Positions 15,455-23,476 of a DNA stretch of 64,000 nucleotides are shown piece by piece. The notes below the pieces were generated by a model. It was not told the DNA's origin. It was given only the letters and a program-made list of their open reading frames with translations, and did not search any database. The translations under genes and the position numbers were made by a program. Source of the DNA: Mycobacterium sp. E183 (lineage in GTDB: Bacteria; Actinomycetota; Actinomycetes; Mycobacteriales; Mycobacteriaceae); NCBI RefSeq assembly GCF_001667735.1, contig NZ_LZJN01000184.1, forward strand, positions 23,603-87,602, read 5' to 3'. Each line of letters starts with the position of its first letter. Within the stretch, counting starts at the first letter, position 1.

Positions 15455-18048
15455 CTGATCTCTTTCTGGTCGAAGATGTTCGTTACAGTATAGTCATCAG
15501 GCGGTATTTCTCCACCGTCTATGACAGCCTCAGACGCGCCATCGGGGAGGACACCACCTGGAATCCATTGTTCATTTGCACCGGCCTCATTACCGGAAGG
15601 CATTCTTAAGTGGTACTCCCCGGGGTCTGCGATATCGATCCTGACAAGGTTGTTAGAATCAAGGAAGCCTTCGGGTAAGCCGAGTTCGTTTTCCATGCTT
15701 CTTAGGTTTCCACCCGAAGCCTCGAGCATTGCATCAGCTTCATTCCGCGGCATTACGAACGATGTTCCGTCTCTCTGAGCAATGCCATATTTCTCGAGGT
15801 TACTTGCCGGCATGAAACGGGTAGCACCATCGCTAAATTTTTGCAGATGGTTCTTTATATAGTCCGGCGATAAATATTCGGAAGGATCAGGTCGACTGCC
15901 TTTCGGCATCGCGATGATCTCACTCCGCTTTTCTGCGCTGATTCCATCGGATGAGGCGTCTTCGTTGCTCGCGTGATCCTTGCCATCGTCCCCGTCAGAC
16001 CTACCATTCCGATCGTCACCCGACTTACCGTCATCGTGCTCATCGGGCTTCCCCTCGTGCGGCGGCTTTCGATGCGGATGCTCGCCGGGAGGCAGCCCGT
16101 CATTAGGCACATGCCCTCCGCCAGGTGCGGGCATCTCGGCCGGGTGGCCGCTCGGGGACGCAAAATGCGGCCCGGCGGGCGGCGCGCTGGACGGCGCGGA
16201 CGGAGCTGGTCGCGGTGAATGCGCGGCGGATGCCGGCTCGAAGGGCGGTCTTGCGGGCGACACCGGAAGCTGCGTCGGCGAATGGTCGACCAGCCGCAGC
16301 ACGGCGGATGCCATGCGATCGCCCACCGCGTGCCCAGCCTGCGCAGTGGCACCAGGAGCCGTAACCGGCTCACGTGGACCTCCACCCGGAGCCGGCTCGT
16401 GCGAACCCCCCACCGGTTCGGGGGCGGGTCGCTCGCCGGCCCCTCGGGGTGATTCGGGAGGCACCGTCGCCGGATCTGCCGGGCCGTGAGGTTGAACCGG
16501 CGGGTGGGGCGCCGACTCGACCGGCACCTCGGGCAACTTCCCTGGCGGCAGAGCCACCGCGCTGCCGCCAGGGAGCGGATCTCCCTTAGGCAGATCTTCG
16601 CCGAGATTCTGAAGGCCCTTCGTGAGGTCGGCGCCGTTCGTCGCGATATCAGCGAGCGTGCCGCCAACCCCGTTCAATTCGCCGGCCGCGCCTGCGGCGC
16701 CTTGGGCCGCCTTCTCGCCCTCGGTAGCCTCCTCGGTGGCTTCAGCACCCGCCGCCTCCGCACCTTCCGATCCCGCCTTCGCCAAACCGCCGCCCAGCAG
16801 GAATGTCATGCCGTCGAAGATGCCTTCCCCGATCCCCAGCCCGGGCCGACCAGAGGTCAGATCATCCCAGTGGGTAAGACCTTTCAAGACTCCTAAGTCG
16901 TTCTTCGCGGCGCCCTTCGGGTCGAAAAGCGCATACACAGGAATGGATTTGAACGCACTCTGATCCAGTGCCGCCCAACTGGCCGCAACGCCTTTGGGAT
17001 CGAAGGCGAACCGGCTCGGGTCAAGCTGGTCCTGCAATTCGGCAATGCCGACTGCGCTCTTGAAGATTCCCTCACCGGCATCCGCGGTGAGGGCGAAGTC
17101 ATCCGCCACGAACTTGCCGACGGTCTCGCCCAGAAATTCGACCAGCTGCCCGCGCACGTAGGTTTTCAGGTCGCCGACCAGACCGTCGATGATCTGCATC
17201 CCCGTTTTGATGACGTGCTCGCGGGCCTGCGCTTCCCGCTTCATGTTGTCCAGGACGTCGTTGATGTCTCGCACGATCTTCTCCAGCTCATCGGCCGCAT
17301 CGCCTTCGAAAATCAACATCACGTCATGGGCAAGGTTGGTCAGGCCTGCCAGGCGGCCCAAGAGATCCCGAATCTTGTTCTGTGCGTTCTCCACAACGTT
17401 CGCGAATTCGTCCAGAGCCTTTGCCAGGTCGTCGCACCGACCGGCCAGCTTCTCCAATTTGCTGCCCAGTTCGGACAACACCTGCTGCACCAATTGAGCT
17501 TCGGGGACCTGCTGCCCGGCGACCACCGACTTCGGACCGTCAAGCCCGTGCCCCACCGCACGAAGTGCATCGCCGAAGCCTCGCCAACATCCGGCAGCCG
17601 CGTGCATTCCGACCCCGTTGCCGTTGGGCCAGACGTCGTCGACCAGCGCCTCCACCACGGCCCACAGCAGCGGTTGAGCGACCCCGGCGCCCACGGTCCC
17701 GGGGCGGCCCGGAGGCGGGAAGTCCTGCGGTTGCGCGGGCGTCGGCAGCATGTGGCCGCTCCCTCGGACATTGGATGCCGCCTCGGCCCGCGAGTAATTG
17801 GACGCGCACAGCTGCACCTTGGCCCCCAGGTACCTGCACGCGAAGATGCCGGCCGCCGCCCCGTTCAGCAGCGACTGGGCCGCATTCCGATACCCCAACC
17901 CGAACATTAACCCGGCCGCATCCTGGCCGCTGTTGATCCCGAAGCCCGCGGTGAGCGGTCCCAATGCTGCCGCCAAGCCCTCGCCGACAGCATCCACGGC
18001 GCTCCCCGCGACGAACATCGCCTCGGGATCAACCACCAACGGAGCCAC
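15451..18048 (-). CDS. CpnT-like polymorphic toxin with a non-TNT C-terminal domain
   Basis: An 865-residue protein; CpnT is about 846. Residues 1-430 align by eye with the CpnT N-terminal channel/export domain: start MAPLVVDPEAM, then NYSRAEA, WPNGNGVGMHAAAGCWRGFG and GLTHWDDLTSG followed by IGEGIFDGMTFLLGGG. Residues 490-700 are a Pro/Gly-rich then Asp/Lys-rich linker. Residues 725-865 are a separate domain (SPDYIKNHLQKFSDGATRFM; LVRIDIADPGEYHLRMPSGN; EAGANEQWIPGG) that is not the TNT NAD-glycohydrolase of CpnT. From about residue 670 onward the DNA drops to roughly half GC, against about two-thirds around it. No EsxE/EsxF genes accompany it. The GTG start gives the family N-terminus. Toxicity is inferred from architecture. 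Confidence 0.8.
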   Translation of the reverse strand: MAPLVVDPEAMFVAGSAVDAVGEGLAAALGPLTAGFGINSGQDAAGLMFGLGYRNAAQSLLNGAAAGIFACRYLGAKVQLCASNYSRAEAASNVRGSGHMLPTPAQPQDFPPPGRPGTVGAGVAQPLLWAVVEALVDDVWPNGNGVGMHAAAGCWRGFGDALRAVGHGLDGPKSVVAGQQVPEAQLVQQVLSELGSKLEKLAGRCDDLAKALDEFANVVENAQNKIRDLLGRLAGLTNLAHDVMLIFEGDAADELEKIVRDINDVLDNMKREAQAREHVIKTGMQIIDGLVGDLKTYVRGQLVEFLGETVGKFVADDFALTADAGEGIFKSAVGIAELQDQLDPSRFAFDPKGVAASWAALDQSAFKSIPVYALFDPKGAAKNDLGVLKGLTHWDDLTSGRPGLGIGEGIFDGMTFLLGGGLAKAGSEGAEAAGAEATEEATEGEKAAQGAAGAAGELNGVGGTLADIATNGADLTKGLQNLGEDLPKGDPLPGGSAVALPPGKLPEVPVESAPHPPVQPHGPADPATVPPESPRGAGERPAPEPVGGSHEPAPGGGPREPVTAPGATAQAGHAVGDRMASAVLRLVDHSPTQLPVSPARPPFEPASAAHSPRPAPSAPSSAPPAGPHFASPSGHPAEMPAPGGGHVPNDGLPPGEHPHRKPPHEGKPDEHDDGKSGDDRNGRSDGDDGKDHASNEDASSDGISAEKRSEIIAMPKGSRPDPSEYLSPDYIKNHLQKFSDGATRFMPASNLEKYGIAQRDGTSFVMPRNEADAMLEASGGNLRSMENELGLPEGFLDSNNLVRIDIADPGEYHLRMPSGNEAGANEQWIPGGVLPDGASEAVIDGGEIPPDDYTVTNIFDQKEIR

Positions 18049-18136
18049 GCGCGAATTCTCGCCGGAACCGCGCGCGGCCGCTATTCACCCAATGATGGCT
18101 TGGAAAAGCTAGCGAGGATCTCTGCAAAGCCGCAAC

Positions 18137-20404
18137 TCATTTATCAACAGCCCGCGCGGCCAGCGTGATGCGGTGCCGTCCCACCGGCACCGCCACGGTC
18201 GGTTCGGCCGGTTGGCCGTCGAGGTGAACGCTGACCCCGGCGGGCAGGCCGCTCAGCGTGATCCGCGCGGCGGTATCGGTGGCCATCATGATGGTCGACG
18301 CCGGCAACGTGGCCAGGCCAGCGCGCCGCACATCCACCGTGATTGCGGCGACGCCAGTGAGCCGCAGCGTGAGATACGGCAGCGGACTCACGGGCGGGCC
18401 TACCCGCCAGTCCAATTCGCTGTACACGCCCGGGGTCGGGTCGAAGTTCAGCACGAACCCGCGATGGTGCCGAACGGTGTGTGTCGGGTCAGGGCGCGCA
18501 TACGAACGCGCGTCGACTTCGGCGATGGCCCCGCGCCGCGCCGTCACCGCAGGGTCCGCGGCCAGGCCGGACAACCACCAGACCCGATGCGGCCCGATGC
18601 CCAGGTCGTCGCGCACCAATTGCGGGTGCCAGGCGAACGTGATGTGCCCCGGATCGGCCTGGCGCAGGCCGGTTTCCATGTGGGCGATCGGGTCTTCGAA
18701 CTTGTCCTGCAACACCCAGGCGAGGTGATCCTCGAGCGGATACACCGTGAAGCGATGTCGGTAGCCCAGCCGATCGAGTTCGAGGGCCTGCTCGGCGGCC
18801 GACGGGAACGGCACCAGCTCGTCGACCAACCCGTGCGCGATCACATAGGGCAGCCAGCGTGCGTTGACCAGCAGCTTCCACGTGTCGCCCTCGCGGGCAC
18901 AGGGCGAGTCCGGGTCGAGGTCGGCCGGGATGTCGACGTCGGGAAGTAGCCGCACCCCGCACGTCGGCGGCCCCGCGAGCACCACCGCCTGCGAAAACAC
19001 CTGCGGGTAGGTCAATCCCAGCTTGTAAGCCGCGTAGCCGCCCATCGAGTAGCCGGAGATCACCGTGCGATTGGGATCGGTGCCCAGTTGTTCGGCGACG
19101 CGCGCCCACACTTCCCAGACATCCAGTTCTCCGGTGTCGAAGTACCACGTCGACGGGCCACGGGCCAGCGGCGTGATCACCACCGAGTCGCGCCCCTCGC
19201 ACACCTCGTGCAGCAGGCGGGGGTCGATCGCGGCGAATTGGCTCTGCCCCAGCGCCAGCGAATGCAGCAGCAGGGTCAACGGCAGCATCCGTCCGGGCTT
19301 GAAAGTCGAAGGCAGGCACACCGAATACGGCTGCACCCGACCGAGGAATTGCGGCTTGGTGCTCAAGATGTCGTCGGCGGCCCACCCTTGTTCCAAGCCC
19401 TGACCCAGCTCGATCGAGGACACGTACCACCGGGTCGACGGCCCGGTGATCACCGGCTCGGGCTCGGTCTCGCCGGCTGCCAACCGATCCCAGTCCACGG
19501 TCAGGGCGAACTTCGACACGTCGCCATGGGTCAGCGCGTCGGCCTGGGCGGCGTCCGACCAGAAGTTCAGGTGCGGCGCCTCCTGCTCGGTGGTGCGGAA
19601 GGCCACGTTGTAGACGTTGGGTTGCCCGGGCAGCGCGCCGTGCTCGGCCGGCACGTCGGCGAACCCGTCGCCCGCCGCGTTGGCCAACCCCGCTGCCAGC
19701 CGCACCGTCCAGCTTCCGGCCGGCTCGAGCAGGGTCCGCGGCAGCTGCGCGAGGAACGATCGGGACCCCATGTCGACGCTGTGTTGCACGGGCGTCGTGG
19801 ACTGGGTGGTGAGGTCGATCAGCGCGGCTCCGCTACCGGAAACCAGCAGGGCCATGTCGATTCCGGGCGAGCGCACCCCGGCCCCCGCGGGCCACTGCTC
19901 CGGCGCGCTGCGGGCGGGACCGGTGTCGAAAGTGAACAGGGCGATGGGGACCGACGCGTCCACCAGTGTGTTCCAGTCGATCCGCCACCACGTGTGGGTC
20001 GCGGTGAGCCCGACCGCCACCCGGAAAATGTCGGCGCCGTTGCGGGCCGCCGGGCCGTCGGGATAGATGTAGGTGCCGCGCGGCGGCGCCTGCACTTTCA
20101 GGTCACCGATCGGCAGGCCGGTCGCCCCGTGGTCGTCGTACAGAAAGTCGGTCCAGAACAGGGCACCGCCGGCCAACCGGCCCGCGCCGCACGTGCGCGG
20201 AAACTCTTCCCCGAACGGCCATCCCGACGGCACCGGTAGTTGCGGCTCTGGGCGCAGCGCCGCCGGCGGCACCCCCTCGGGCATGCCGTCGACCACGACG
20301 AGCTCAGCTGCTGGTGCCGGTGCCGTCGCGGCGGGATGGACCAGCGTGTCGGCGATGTGGCGTGCGATGCGGATCGGGAGGAGAGTCAAATCCAGAAGTG
20401 ACAT
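18137..20404 (-). CDS. Large alpha/beta hydrolase with N-terminal beta-rich region
   Basis: A 755-residue protein starting MSLLDLTLLPIRIARHIADT. Residues 60-340 look all-beta, with DHGATGLPIGDLKVQAPPRG and FRVAVGLTATHTWWRIDW; this faintly recalls the carbohydrate-binding module of glucodextranases, an unverified guess. Residues 345-640 are an esterase/depolymerase-type hydrolase with nucleophile Ser453 in VISGYSMGGYAAYKLG and a likely His in YPLEDHLAW. The rest is beta-sandwich-like. No signal peptide is seen. The upstream extension to 20539 is pepE shadow. AACGTA at 20413-20418 (TACGTT on the minus strand) lies 8 nt before the ATG. The substrate is unknown. Confidence 0.75.
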   Translation of the reverse strand: MSLLDLTLLPIRIARHIADTLVHPAATAPAPAAELVVVDGMPEGVPPAALRPEPQLPVPSGWPFGEEFPRTCGAGRLAGGALFWTDFLYDDHGATGLPIGDLKVQAPPRGTYIYPDGPAARNGADIFRVAVGLTATHTWWRIDWNTLVDASVPIALFTFDTGPARSAPEQWPAGAGVRSPGIDMALLVSGSGAALIDLTTQSTTPVQHSVDMGSRSFLAQLPRTLLEPAGSWTVRLAAGLANAAGDGFADVPAEHGALPGQPNVYNVAFRTTEQEAPHLNFWSDAAQADALTHGDVSKFALTVDWDRLAAGETEPEPVITGPSTRWYVSSIELGQGLEQGWAADDILSTKPQFLGRVQPYSVCLPSTFKPGRMLPLTLLLHSLALGQSQFAAIDPRLLHEVCEGRDSVVITPLARGPSTWYFDTGELDVWEVWARVAEQLGTDPNRTVISGYSMGGYAAYKLGLTYPQVFSQAVVLAGPPTCGVRLLPDVDIPADLDPDSPCAREGDTWKLLVNARWLPYVIAHGLVDELVPFPSAAEQALELDRLGYRHRFTVYPLEDHLAWVLQDKFEDPIAHMETGLRQADPGHITFAWHPQLVRDDLGIGPHRVWWLSGLAADPAVTARRGAIAEVDARSYARPDPTHTVRHHRGFVLNFDPTPGVYSELDWRVGPPVSPLPYLTLRLTGVAAITVDVRRAGLATLPASTIMMATDTAARITLSGLPAGVSVHLDGQPAEPTVAVPVGRHRITLAARAVDK

Positions 20405-20439
20405 CAAGCCCCAACGTACGCGCCGGTGCGCCTCGGCTG

Positions 20440-21567
20440 CTACGGCACCGGCACCACGATGAGCTCGTGCGGCCGGTTGTTGACGGGCAGGGCGCCGTCT
20501 TCGGTCACGACGACGATGTCCTCGATGCGGGCGCCCCACCGGCCCGGAAAATAGATCCCGGGCTCGATCGAGAAGGCCATGCCCGCGGCCAGCGGCAGGT
20601 TGTTGCCCGCGACGATGTAGGGCTCCTCGTGCACCGATAACCCGATGCCGTGGCCGGTGCGGTGCACGAACACCTCCCCGAGTCCGGCGGCAGCAAGCAC
20701 ATCGCGCGCCGCCGCGTCGACCTGTTCGGCCGTCACGCCCGGGCGCACCGCATCCACGGCCGCCAGTTGTGCCCGATGCAGCACCGAATAATGTTGTGCT
20801 ACTTCAGGATTTGGCTCACCGATGCTGTAGGTGCGGGTCGAGTCGGAATGATAACCCGGCTCGTAGGCGCCGCCGATATCGACGACGACGATGTCACCCA
20901 CCTGCAGTTCGCGGTCCGAGTAGCCATGGTGGGGGTCCGCGCCGTGCGGACCGGAGCCGACGATGATGAACGCCACCTCCGAATGGCCCTCGGCGACAAT
21001 CGCTTCCGCGATGTCGGCGGCCACGTCGGCCTCGGTGCGGCCGGGGACCAGAAACTCCGGCACCCTAGCGTGCACGCGGTCGATGGCCGCGCCGGCTTTG
21101 CGCAGCGCATCGATCTCGCATTCCTCCTTGACCATCCGCAGCGTCCGCATCACGCCGGTGGCCAGGATCGGCAATACCCCCAGGACACCGGCCAGCGGCA
21201 GCAGGTGCAGCGCCGGCATGGAGTCGGTGACGGCGGTCGCGGCGGGAGCACCCCCCAACGCGGCGCCCACCAATTGGTAGGGGTCGTCCCCGTCGACCCA
21301 ATCCCGCACCGCCAGACCCAGTTCCGCGATCGCCGACCCCTTGAGCGACGCCAGCTCCAGCCGCGGCACCACTACCGTCGGGTCCCCGGACGCCGGCAGC
21401 ACCAGCGCGGTGAACCGCTCGAGCGTCTGGGCGCGCGACCCCACCAGGTAGCGCAGGTCGTACCCGGGAGTGATCACCAGGCCGGACAACCCCGCGTCGG
21501 CGGTCGCGGCGGCCGCCGCCGCCAGCCGGTGGGCATACACCCCGGTGTCGAACCGATGAGATTCCAT
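20440..21567 (-). CDS. pepE: Xaa-Pro dipeptidase PepE (M24 family)
   Basis: A 375-residue metallopeptidase of the pita-bread fold, identical in length to Rv2089c. It is expected to cleave dipeptides with C-terminal proline. The five metal ligands are in place: Asp in VVDIGG, Asp in SDSTRTY, His in HRTGHGIGLSVHEEPY, Glu in SIEPGIY and Glu in RIEDIVVV. The N-terminal creatinase-like domain covers about 1-140. The minus strand has TAGCCT 7 nt before the ATG, so it is probably leaderless. It diverges from the exonuclease gene. Confidence 0.95.
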   Translation of the reverse strand: MESHRFDTGVYAHRLAAAAAATADAGLSGLVITPGYDLRYLVGSRAQTLERFTALVLPASGDPTVVVPRLELASLKGSAIAELGLAVRDWVDGDDPYQLVGAALGGAPAATAVTDSMPALHLLPLAGVLGVLPILATGVMRTLRMVKEECEIDALRKAGAAIDRVHARVPEFLVPGRTEADVAADIAEAIVAEGHSEVAFIIVGSGPHGADPHHGYSDRELQVGDIVVVDIGGAYEPGYHSDSTRTYSIGEPNPEVAQHYSVLHRAQLAAVDAVRPGVTAEQVDAAARDVLAAAGLGEVFVHRTGHGIGLSVHEEPYIVAGNNLPLAAGMAFSIEPGIYFPGRWGARIEDIVVVTEDGALPVNNRPHELIVVPVP

Positions 21568-21574
21568 GGCAGCC

Positions 21575-21580
21575 AGGCTA
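21575..21580 (-). promoter_or_regulatory. -10 element of a leaderless pepE promoter
   Basis: The minus strand reads TAGCCT, then seven bases (ggctgcc), then ATG. There is no Shine-Dalgarno sequence. This is the usual mycobacterial leaderless spacing. Confidence 0.5.
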
Positions 21581-21669
21581 ACCGGTCCGACGAACGCCGA
21601 CTTGGTGCGCCGATTACGTTGGGTGGTCGACGAGAAGCCGACGCCCGGCAGCGTGAGACGATAACCCGC

Positions 21670-22650
21670 ATGCCATCGGCCCCACGTACGACCGGCGAAC
21701 CGCCGCTATTGCTGCTCGACGGGGCCAGCATGTGGTTCCGGTCGTATTTCGGGGTGCCGTCGTCGATCACCTCCCCCGACGGCCGGCCGGTCAACGCCGT
21801 CCGCGGATTCATCGACTCGATGGCCGTCGTGATCAGCCAGCAGCGTCCCAGCCGGCTGGTGGTCTGCCTGGACCTGGATTGGCGGCCGCAATTCCGGGTG
21901 GACCTCGTCCCGTCCTACAAGGCGCATCGAGTCGCGGAAGCCGAGCCCGAGGGCGAACCCGACGTCGAGGAGGTCCCCGACGATCTGACGCCGCAGATCG
22001 ACATGATCATGGAGTTGCTGGACGCCTTCGGCATCCCGACGGCAGGCGCCGAAGGTTTCGAGGCCGACGATGTGCTCGGCACGCTGGCCGCCCGCGAACG
22101 CCACGACCCCGTGGTGGTGGTCAGCGGCGACCGCGACCTGCTGCAGGTGGTGTCCGACGATCCGGTGCCCGTCCGAGTCCTCTACCTGGGCCGGGGGCTG
22201 ACCAAGGCCACCCTGTTCGGTCCGGCGGAGGTCGCCGAACACTACGGCGTGCCCGAACACCGGGCCGGCGCCGCCTACGCCGAGTTCGCGCTGATGCGCG
22301 GCGATCCCTCCGATGGCCTGCCGGGCGTCCCGGGTGTCGGGGAGAAGACGGCCGCGACCCTGCTGGCCCAGCACGGCTCGCTCGAACAGATCCTGGCGGC
22401 CGCCCACGATCCGAAATCGAAGATGGCCAAGGGTCTGCGCTCGAAACTGCTGGGCGCGACGGACTACATCGACGCCGCGGAACAAGTGGTCCGGGTGGCC
22501 ACCGACGCACCCGTCAGCCTGTCGACCCCGACCGACGCCCTGCCGCTGGCGGCCGACGACCCGCACCGCACCGCGGAGCTGGCGACCCGACTGGGCGTCG
22601 GGTCGTCGATAGGGCGGTTGCAGAAAGCGCTCGACGCGCTGCCGGACTGA
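21670..22650 (+). CDS. 5'-3' exonuclease (Pol I-type flap/exonuclease domain, Rv2090 homologue)
   Basis: A 326-residue stand-alone version of the 5' nuclease domain found at the N-terminus of DNA polymerase I. Acidic metal ligands are visible in LLLLDGASMWFRSYFG, AEGFEADDVLGTLA and VVVSGDRDLLQVV. The helix-3-turn-helix DNA-binding motif is GVPGVGEKTAATLLAQHGSL. It likely acts on 5' flaps or RNA primers. The frame is open far upstream across pepE, but that is shadow; ATG 21670 gives the family N-terminus. It converges with the DUF4333 gene, 4 bp between stops. Confidence 0.92.
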   Translation: MPSAPRTTGEPPLLLLDGASMWFRSYFGVPSSITSPDGRPVNAVRGFIDSMAVVISQQRPSRLVVCLDLDWRPQFRVDLVPSYKAHRVAEAEPEGEPDVEEVPDDLTPQIDMIMELLDAFGIPTAGAEGFEADDVLGTLAARERHDPVVVVSGDRDLLQVVSDDPVPVRVLYLGRGLTKATLFGPAEVAEHYGVPEHRAGAAYAEFALMRGDPSDGLPGVPGVGEKTAATLLAQHGSLEQILAAAHDPKSKMAKGLRSKLLGATDYIDAAEQVVRVATDAPVSLSTPTDALPLAADDPHRTAELATRLGVGSSIGRLQKALDALPD

Positions 22651-22654
22651 CCGA

Positions 22655-23395
22655 CTACTGCGGGCGGCCCACTTCGTAGGTGCCCTTGTTGTCCTGGAAG
22701 GTCACCGTCACGTGCTTGGGGGCTCCGTCGATGCTGACGTCGCAGTCGAACGTGGCGCCCTTTTTGACGGTCGGGTTCTGGCCGTGGTTGCACTTGACGT
22801 TTTGGACGTTCTTGGCGCCGTAACCGTTGGTTTCGTCGGAAAGGACCTGCTGCACACCCGCCTGCGCCTTATTCACGTCCAGCTTGGTGGTGACGAAGAA
22901 CCCGGGCTGCCAGAAGCCGAGCACCAGCACGACGGCGATGAGCAGGAAGGCGATCACCCCGCCCACGCCGGCGATCACGGCGACCGACCGCTTCTTGGGC
23001 GGCTGCTGCTCATATGGCGCGTACTGCTGCGGGTACTGGCCCGGCTGCCCGTACTGCCCGGGCTGGCCATACTGGCCGGGCTGGCCATACTGGCCCGGCT
23101 GCCCGTACTGACCCGGCTGGCCGTACTGACCCGGCTGGCCGTACTGGCCGGGCTGCGCGTACTGGCCGGGCTGCGCGTAGCCGGGCTGCTGGGGGTATTG
23201 CTGCGGATACGCCTGTTCGGCCGGCTGCTGGTACTGCGGGTACTCGGCGGGCGGCGTGTATGCCGGGGCCTGCCACGTCGCCTCCTGGCCCGGCTGCTGC
23301 TGCCACGGCGAACCGACCTGGGTCGGTTCGGACGACTGATCGCTACCTTGGCCGGGCGGTTGCCACTGCTGCTCCGGTCCCTGCGGTCCGCTCAT
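22655..23395 (-). CDS. DUF4333 membrane protein with Pro/Gln/Gly/Tyr hexapeptide repeats (Rv2091c homologue)
   Basis: A 246-residue protein. Residues 1-135 are a disordered Gln/Pro/Tyr-rich tail containing eight tandem hexapeptides (two AQPGQY, six GQPGQY) followed by PQQY. Residues 138-165 are one transmembrane helix (KRSVAVIAGVGGVIAFLLIA). Residues 175-246 are the extracytoplasmic DUF4333 domain with a Cys pair (VKCNHGQNP and FDCDVSIDG) likely to form a disulfide. A good ribosome-binding site (GAGGAGA) precedes the ATG. The function is unknown; the topology suggests a cytoplasmic tail that could bind partners. Confidence 0.88.
   Translation of the reverse strand: MSGPQGPEQQWQPPGQGSDQSSEPTQVGSPWQQQPGQEATWQAPAYTPPAEYPQYQQPAEQAYPQQYPQQPGYAQPGQYAQPGQYGQPGQYGQPGQYGQPGQYGQPGQYGQPGQYGQPGQYPQQYAPYEQQPPKKRSVAVIAGVGGVIAFLLIAVVLVLGFWQPGFFVTTKLDVNKAQAGVQQVLSDETNGYGAKNVQNVKCNHGQNPTVKKGATFDCDVSIDGAPKHVTVTFQDNKGTYEVGRPQ
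23033..23176. repeat. Eight tandem 18-bp units in the DUF4333 gene
   Basis: The plus strand repeats gtactggcccggctgccc with small changes eight times without a gap. Each unit encodes one QPGQY-type hexapeptide on the minus strand. Most differences are synonymous. In-frame 18-bp units make this a likely length-variable (VNTR) site. Confidence 0.85.
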
Positions 23396-23476
23396 CGTCT
23401 CTCCTCAGCCCCTTAGTGTCTTGGCACGCACTCTCGGCGTTGTGATTGATTGGATCTACGGTAGCTTCGGCACAGC

